Virus record (IMG/VR): IMGVR_UViG_3300021225_000102
Location: 1-36,550 of that record
Reading direction: 5' to 3' (one strand)
DNA: 36,550 nucleotides
DNA from: a virus
Shown here: piece by piece, positions 31,756 to 36,550 of the stretch
Layout of the letters: each line of letters starts with the position of its first letter
Numbering within the stretch: position 1 is the first letter of the stretch
The notes under the pieces: model-generated
Told to the model about the DNA's origin: nothing
Databases searched by the model: none
Seen by the model: the letters and a program-made list of their open reading frames with translations, nothing else
Program-made: the position numbers and the translations under genes

Positions 31756-33009
31756 TTAAATATTATAACTTGCTATTTGTCCTCCTGTTGTTGCTACTGT
31801 ACTTGCGTTTTGTAATCTGTCTCCAATACTATTAGCAGTGAAACCACTTGATATTAAATAGTTCCAAAACTGCGCAGGCGTCATTAGTAAAGTTCCCACT
31901 GTAGCATCTGTTCCAACACCTTGTAATACATTAGAAGGAGATGGCACAATCAACGTTCCTGTAAGTTCACTTGAAGCCCCATAAACAGTTCCAAGCCTTA
32001 CGTTATTTGTTGCAGGGTTTCCTAAAGCCACACCTGCTGCATACAATGTTCTATTACCACCTGTACTTATTTGAAATAACCAACTTGATGTGTTTGTATC
32101 AATAGTAACTCTTGGAGCAACTACTGCCATATTATTAGTTGAATTAATTACATTGCCACTTACTTTTACATAAGTGCCTGATGAATATCCACTTGTTAAA
32201 GCAAATGAAGAATATATTGCAGGAGATCCTGTTCCTGCTGTTATTATTCCTGTTACTGAAATTGTTGCTGCTGCTGTTACATTAAATATTGCAGGCTGAA
32301 CTATTGATCCATTTACGTTCCCTATTTGAGTATAAGTAACTGCACCATTCAAATAAACCGCTGATGTTGTATTAGCAGTAGTATTTCCTGTAATATTTAA
32401 AGTTCCCGCACTTACATTGATAGGGGCTGATGCTAGAGCGGTGCTAATTGATGCTGTAATATTACCTGTTATATTTATAACTCCAACAGTAGACATAAAT
32501 ATAGTGTTAACACTACCTAAACTTCCGATATATGTAGATGAAATATCTCCAACAATATTAAGAGTACCTGTTGAGGTTACTGATAAAATACTTCTAGCAC
32601 CTGTGCCATCTATACTATAGTTACCATTGCAATTTAAAGTACCACTACCTGATAATCTAATTGCAATATAAGATGTAGTAGCAGTCATTGTCAATACACT
32701 ACCATTAAAAGTAGCAGTGTTTGGACTTGCTAAAGTCATCTCTAAAGTTGGTGTAGTTGAACCTACATAAATAGCTTGAGCAGCAGTACAAGTTAAATTC
32801 CCACCATTAGCATATATAAACTGACCACCTGCCGCAATAACAGGAGAAGCATTAGACGTATTTCTAATTGATAAAACTGTAAAAGTTCCATTTATAGTAA
32901 CAGTAAAACCATTAGCATATACGTCATCAGTACTTGTTGGTAGTGTACCACCGTTCCAAGTTGCTGTGTTACTCCAATTACCTGTTGCTACTGCATATCT
33001 TACTGCCAT
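31756..33009 (-). CDS. Beta-helix adhesin / fibre-tip protein with G8-like start (417 aa)
   Basis: The first 60 residues resemble a G8 domain (TGNWSNTATWNGG, then VYANGFTVTINGT). The main body (about 65-330) is a run of short Thr/Ser/Asn/Gly-rich beta repeats that suggest a right-handed beta-helix. The C-terminal 45 residues (AQFWNYLISSGFTANSIGDR) match a tail found on many phage fibre or adhesin proteins. It sits after the fibre genes and before the lysis cassette, so it may be the receptor-binding or glycan-binding tip. No depolymerase active site is identified. Confidence 0.75.
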   Translation of the reverse strand: MAVRYAVATGNWSNTATWNGGTLPTSTDDVYANGFTVTINGTFTVLSIRNTSNASPVIAAGGQFIYANGGNLTCTAAQAIYVGSTTPTLEMTLASPNTATFNGSVLTMTATTSYIAIRLSGSGTLNCNGNYSIDGTGARSILSVTSTGTLNIVGDISSTYIGSLGSVNTIFMSTVGVINITGNITASISTALASAPINVSAGTLNITGNTTANTTSAVYLNGAVTYTQIGNVNGSIVQPAIFNVTAAATISVTGIITAGTGSPAIYSSFALTSGYSSGTYVKVSGNVINSTNNMAVVAPRVTIDTNTSSWLFQISTGGNRTLYAAGVALGNPATNNVRLGTVYGASSELTGTLIVPSPSNVLQGVGTDATVGTLLMTPAQFWNYLISSGFTANSIGDRLQNASTVATTGGQIASYNI

Positions 33010-33011
33010 AA

Positions 33012-33302
33012 TTAAAGATTTTTTTCATTGATAAATGTCTGCAATGCACCCATAATTGTTGATGCTGCATTTATAGCATCTGCATCTCCACTTTCAAAAA
33101 CATCCATGTAAGTTATAGGAATAGAATTGTCAGGAAGACTTACTGAGCTTCCATCTTCTAAAACTCTATAAGGTGTTAACCTCATAGCTACACTACCGCC
33201 TATATCAGTTGGTTTAACTAATGGGGATATTGCTAAATTAACCATAAAATATGGGTAAACATTCCCATCTACTTCTATTGGATTTGTACTTGTGATTGGC
33301 AT
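33012..33302 (-). CDS. Small fibre-module protein (96 aa)
   Basis: It reads MPITSTNPIEVDGNVYPYFM, later GGSVAMRLTPYRVLEDG and a helical end ADAINAASTIMGALQTFI. The ATG at 33302 lies 4 bases after the stop of the 753-aa fibre gene. A longer start at 33347 would overlap that gene by 41 bases and is less likely. It is mostly beta with a short terminal helix, no enzyme motif. Proteins of this kind accompany fibre genes in related phages; it may be a fibre-assembly partner or attachment piece. The function is not known to me. Confidence 0.7.
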   Translation of the reverse strand: MPITSTNPIEVDGNVYPYFMVNLAISPLVKPTDIGGSVAMRLTPYRVLEDGSSVSLPDNSIPITYMDVFESGDADAINAASTIMGALQTFINEKNL

Positions 33303-33306
33303 AATT

Positions 33307-35568
33307 TTATGTATATATTGTTGTTTCTCTATCTGTCCATTTAACATTTATTGCACTTGCAGTTGTAACTGCTCCTGCTAATGTTATTGTTAATCTTGTT
33401 ATTGTCCATACTGATGCACTTTCTAAACTATCTGCAGGAGCAATTCCACAATAATTAATACTGTTATTTGTTGAATTATTTGCGTTTCTTCTTTCTGCTG
33501 CTACGGCTAAAACATTCTTATGCTCCCACAACTGGGTTGTAGAGTTGTAGAATATACCATCGTTATTATTTGGATTAAGAGCATCTACATTATGAAGTTC
33601 TTGGAGCTCATACCCGTTTTGCACCCTTACATATATTCTACCTGCCGCACCATTACTTGCTGTTGTAACAACCCCAAGATAAACTAAGTGGTTAGGAGCA
33701 TAAGGTTTAATATTTGTAATTGTTCCTGCTGTTGCACCAAGATATACAGGATCACCATCTGCCCAAGTTGATGTTGGAAGGATACTTAATCCATCTAACA
33801 AACCTTGAATCATTATCAGACCCTTCTGATTAGTTGCAATAGAGGTAGATAATACTAATCCAACTGTCTGAGCAGAAGTTGCATCTCCTGTATTATAAGC
33901 TCTCTTTACAGTCATTCTATCTCCTGTGCCTCCAAAAGCATACACAGGCATTCCTTTTGTTAAAGTAACAGAATCTGCATTTGTAACATAAGCAAATAAA
34001 CTATTAGGAGCAGTTCCAATAACTTGAAATCTATTTGTTGTTGAATTATATACACAAAGCATTTCACCTCCTGAAATAATATCACCACCAATTAAAACTC
34101 CATCATTATTTCTATATAACGGTATTGCTCCTAAAGAATTTATATTTAATGTAGCACTTGAAGTATTACCATTAGTAAATCTAATCAAGTAGGCATCAGC
34201 ATCATTATATGCAGTAACTCCTGAAACTGTTGCAGTATATGTATCAGTTCCTGACGCAGTTGCATGAGGTATTCCACTTGTAGTTGGTATATCAGAAAGT
34301 AATGCTATTGTGCCGCTTGCATTTTGTAGTGTTTGAGTATTTGTTCCTGAAATAGTAGCAGGTGATTTTAAATATAAAATGTTTGCCCCATTTTGAAATG
34401 TAAGATCATCGTCTACTGATATTTTAGTAATTTTACCTGTAGTAATATTATTAAAATTAGCAAAAGACAATGTTAAGGCAGAATAATATGGACTTAACCC
34501 AGGATTTGTAATAGATATTGCGTTTGTACTAGTATTACCTGCGGTTGTAACTTGTTGTAAAGTTGGAACAGTAACACTTGGAAATGTAGCTAATGTACCA
34601 TCTCCTCTAATGTATTGTGATATTGTACCTGTAGGTATAGGATAGTATGTAGATGCTGCGTCAGTTATTGTTAAATATGTGTTTGTATCTAAAGCAAATG
34701 TTCCTGCGGCAGTCATCTTTACAAATGGAGTACCTGACACCCATATAGGATAATTTAATGCCCCCCATGTGCCAACTGTTGGTATATTGGAAGTTAAAGC
34801 TAAAGTACCAGAAGCATTAGGCAACTGCCAAGACCATGAGCCCGTTACTAGATCTGATCTTAAATTTCCATAACCAACTGAAGTTTGGAACACTATACTT
34901 CCATCATTAAGAAGTTGAGTATACAGGTCTGTTCCATTACCTACGAATAACCCGGCGTAAGGCACATACTGGAAATTATTAATTCCATCGTAAGAATCCG
35001 AAATATATATCCCATAACCATCCGAACTAAAGTTGCCTGAGGTTATACCCCCCACTGTTATTGAATTAGTAGTTATACTACCTTCGTCAGTTACTTCTTG
35101 AAGTGTTGGGATTGTAACCACCGGCACATCTGATAATAAAGCAACTGTACCAGACTTATCAGGGAAATCCCATATTTGATTAGCCGTTATATTACTTACT
35201 TCAAATGAACCTCTATACCCGGATGCCGAGAATGAACTAAACATATCTCTCTGCGCTCTGAATACTTCGCCATGCGTAACAGTATTAAAAGAAAACCTAT
35301 TCTGATTTAATGCGATATTACCATAGTTCGCTACAGGCGTATCATATAAATATAACTCCCCTATTTTAGCATCTAATAACGATGTATTCCCAACTAGTAA
35401 TACGTCGTCTAAAGATACATTCTGTTTAATGAACCCCGTTAAATCCCCAATACTAAAATTCTTTGTTGCATTTTTAGGCTGGCCATTGACTATCTTTGTA
35501 GACGTGCCAATGAGCATATCTTCCGCTAGGAGTATCGAATTTAAAGGATAATTATATATTATAGCCAT
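33307..35568 (-). CDS. Tail or head fibre protein (753 aa)
   Basis: The N-terminal module (1-130) begins MAIIYNYPL, then NFSIGDLTGF and FPDKSGTVALLSDVP; the same plan occurs in the 184-aa neighbour. Three copies of the (P/D/N)xSGT(V/L/I)AL motif and two PTLQ(E/Q)VT repeats mark fibrous segments (about 130-410). From about 425 a module common in marine phage fibres appears (LIRFTNGNTSSATLNINSLG, LTKGMPVYAFGG, YAPNHLVYLGVV, NGYELQELHNVDALNP). The N-terminus probably attaches to the virion and the rest projects outwards to bind the host. Whether it is a tail or head fibre cannot be told from sequence. Confidence 0.8.
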   Translation of the reverse strand: MAIIYNYPLNSILLAEDMLIGTSTKIVNGQPKNATKNFSIGDLTGFIKQNVSLDDVLLVGNTSLLDAKIGELYLYDTPVANYGNIALNQNRFSFNTVTHGEVFRAQRDMFSSFSASGYRGSFEVSNITANQIWDFPDKSGTVALLSDVPVVTIPTLQEVTDEGSITTNSITVGGITSGNFSSDGYGIYISDSYDGINNFQYVPYAGLFVGNGTDLYTQLLNDGSIVFQTSVGYGNLRSDLVTGSWSWQLPNASGTLALTSNIPTVGTWGALNYPIWVSGTPFVKMTAAGTFALDTNTYLTITDAASTYYPIPTGTISQYIRGDGTLATFPSVTVPTLQQVTTAGNTSTNAISITNPGLSPYYSALTLSFANFNNITTGKITKISVDDDLTFQNGANILYLKSPATISGTNTQTLQNASGTIALLSDIPTTSGIPHATASGTDTYTATVSGVTAYNDADAYLIRFTNGNTSSATLNINSLGAIPLYRNNDGVLIGGDIISGGEMLCVYNSTTNRFQVIGTAPNSLFAYVTNADSVTLTKGMPVYAFGGTGDRMTVKRAYNTGDATSAQTVGLVLSTSIATNQKGLIMIQGLLDGLSILPTSTWADGDPVYLGATAGTITNIKPYAPNHLVYLGVVTTASNGAAGRIYVRVQNGYELQELHNVDALNPNNNDGIFYNSTTQLWEHKNVLAVAAERRNANNSTNNSINYCGIAPADSLESASVWTITRLTITLAGAVTTASAINVKWTDRETTIYT

Positions 35569-35574
35569 TGCCTA

Positions 35575-36129
35575 TTATACTAGTCTTATTCTTACTATGC
35601 CATTATTATGATATAACCCCCCTACTGCAATACCTCCTGCTGCAGCCGCCGTGTCATTTGCAAAATTATTTTCTGTCTGCGGCAGATCCTCTATTAAAGC
35701 AACGGTTCCATTGGCATCCTGAAAAGTGACTGTTCTATTATCAGTAACAGTTGTTGGTTTCATAATATCAAGCTGATATTCATCTCCAGCATTTGCCAAA
35801 CTCAAAGTATCTTGACTTAAATTACCATAATACTCTCCTACGTTATTATAGAAATTAAATCTATTTTTATTTCCTGTAATATATGGATATCCAAGGCCGG
35901 ATGCCGCATGGTCATTGTATAAAAATATACCGCCTACCTTAGCATCAATCTGTGATACATTGTCGTTATCTAAAACGTCGTTAAGCGTTACAAATCCCTG
36001 TGTAAAAGAAGCAAGGTCACCCACACTATAGTTTTTAACTATTCGTGCCCCATTTTCCATTTCACTACCTAAAACCCAACTATCGTTTGTTACCACATCC
36101 GCTAACGGATAACTGTATATTAGTGCCAT
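35575..36129 (-). CDS. Short fibre paralogue (184 aa)
   Basis: The protein is a paralogue of the N-terminal module of the next gene: MALIYSYPL against MAIIYNYPL, KNYSVGDLASF against KNFSIGDLTGF, DAKVGGIFLYND against DAKIGELYLYDT, and ANGTVALIEDLP against KSGTVALLSDVP. It then ends after a short tail (GGLYHNNGIVRIRLV) instead of continuing into fibre repeats. It probably occupies the same virion attachment sites as the longer protein, or caps them. It arose by duplication or by loss of a distal part. Its stop is 6 bases before the next ATG. Confidence 0.75.
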   Translation of the reverse strand: MALIYSYPLADVVTNDSWVLGSEMENGARIVKNYSVGDLASFTQGFVTLNDVLDNDNVSQIDAKVGGIFLYNDHAASGLGYPYITGNKNRFNFYNNVGEYYGNLSQDTLSLANAGDEYQLDIMKPTTVTDNRTVTFQDANGTVALIEDLPQTENNFANDTAAAAGGIAVGGLYHNNGIVRIRLV

Positions 36130-36383
36130 TATTTTCTACCTTTAGTTATTTTATATTTTTTACTACCTTCTTTTTTAGTACCCTCTCCTTCATTACCACG
36201 ATTCTGTTTCACACTTTCAAATCTTCTATCCTCATGATCAAAGTCTTTACCTTTGCTACCAGGGTGTTTACGATGCATCCTCTGAGACTCCGCTTTCTTC
36301 ATTCTCCGATCATCGGTTTTTGCATATCGTAAGTCTCTTTCTGCTTTTGCCTTAGCAGCTTTCGGAGATAATTTCTGTGCCAT
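36129..36383 (-). CDS. Basic small protein (84 aa)
   Basis: The protein is strongly Lys/Arg/Glu-rich (KLSPKAAKAKAERDLRYAKT, later KAESQRMHRKHPGSKGKD) and ends KKYKITKGRK. It is almost without hydrophobic residues and probably disordered when free. Its stop overlaps the next ATG by one base (36129). It is the first gene of the leftward run after the 167-base leader. No family is recognised; a DNA-associated or capsid-interior role fits the composition only. Confidence 0.7.
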   Translation of the reverse strand: MAQKLSPKAAKAKAERDLRYAKTDDRRMKKAESQRMHRKHPGSKGKDFDHEDRRFESVKQNRGNEGEGTKKEGSKKYKITKGRK

Positions 36384-36550
36384 ATTAAAAATTTATTTAT
36401 AGTATATACTATTACGTATAAATACGAATTCTTAAAAATAAAAAACTGCGACATTAGCCTACTAGTATTATACTTAATAACCTAACGTCACACTATTAAT
36501 TTTGGGTTGAAAAAAAATGTTGTCACAAATATATAAGTAAGGGGTTATAT
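36384..36550 (-). promoter_or_regulatory. AT-rich leader with candidate Bacteroidota -7 element and palindrome
   Basis: This 167-base stretch is the longest gap in the window and holds no credible gene. In minus-strand reading it contains TATATTTG (36526-36533), matching the Bacteroidota -7 consensus TAnnTTTG; the matching -33 TTG would lie just beyond the window edge. A perfect 14-base palindrome (ATAGTATATACTAT, 36399-36412) lies 16 bases before the ATG of the first gene. The promoter assignment is tentative. Confidence 0.4.

Noticed and set aside
33303-33347. Upstream ATG for the 96-aa fibre-module protein
   Set aside because: It lies inside the fibre gene's 3' end; the ATG at 33302 gives the usual 4-base spacing.
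36299-36454. 51-aa minus-strand frame starting in the right-hand leader
   Set aside because: More than half lies inside the 84-aa gene in another frame and it has no recognisable features, although it includes a hydrophobic run.
1-36550. tRNA genes, CRISPR arrays, insertion sequences, integrase or attachment sites
   Set aside because: No cloverleaf-like sequence, regular spaced repeats, transposase motifs or integrase motifs were recognised by eye; a dedicated tRNA scan could still find a divergent one.

Overview
The window is a compact, AT-rich stretch of a tailed double-stranded DNA phage genome. Every supported gene lies on the minus strand, so transcription runs from high to low coordinates, with gaps mostly of 0-60 bases and many 1-, 4- and 8-base overlaps. 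The host is most likely a member of the Bacteroidota (Flavobacteriia-like). Four things point that way: leaders upstream of starts are A/T-rich without Shine-Dalgarno GGAGG; a secreted protein has a flavobacterial-type signal peptide ending ANAQ; a FISUMP (Fib_succ_major) lectin-like domain is present; and the terminase, portal and capsid proteins resemble those of crAss-like phages and related marine flavophages. The short-tail (podovirus-like) assignment comes from the nozzle/muzzle and internal virion proteins and is inference. No replication, integration, tRNA or CRISPR genes are visible.

In transcription order, the right end (36.55-31.76 kb) holds a 167-base leader with a candidate Bacteroidota -7 promoter element, a small basic protein, two paralogous fibre proteins (184 and 753 aa) that share an N-terminal module, a 96-aa linker-sized protein and a G8-like beta-helix adhesin. 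A lysis cassette follows (31.75-30.6 kb): holin candidate, M15 zinc peptidase endolysin, and a protein with the single-polypeptide spanin layout (lipobox plus C-terminal membrane segment). A 43-aa basic protein overlaps the end of the spanin gene.

Next comes a phage-encoded chaperonin unit (30.44-28.64 kb): GroEL followed by GroES, the reverse of the usual bacterial order, translationally overlapped with each other and with a winged-helix-like protein. From 28.2 to 23.1 kb is a run of small genes: Lys/Arg-rich mini-proteins (three of them too short for usual ORF calling), a structural protein, a minimal HExxH protein, a secreted lipocalin-like protein, a ferritin-like helical protein, a coiled coil and a 203-aa protein that looks like two GroES-type barrels in tandem.

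The packaging and virion module (23.4-0 kb) runs: terminase small-subunit candidate, large terminase, portal, scaffold candidate, major capsid protein, a strong rho-independent terminator, a conserved structural protein, a second hairpin, two connector/adaptor proteins, a 2180-aa nozzle/muzzle protein ending in a FISUMP domain, its 518-aa companion, a cupin protein, and three internal/ejection-type proteins, the last cut off by the left edge. The plausible theme is that GroEL/GroES (and perhaps the tandem-barrel protein) fold the virion proteins made by this module.
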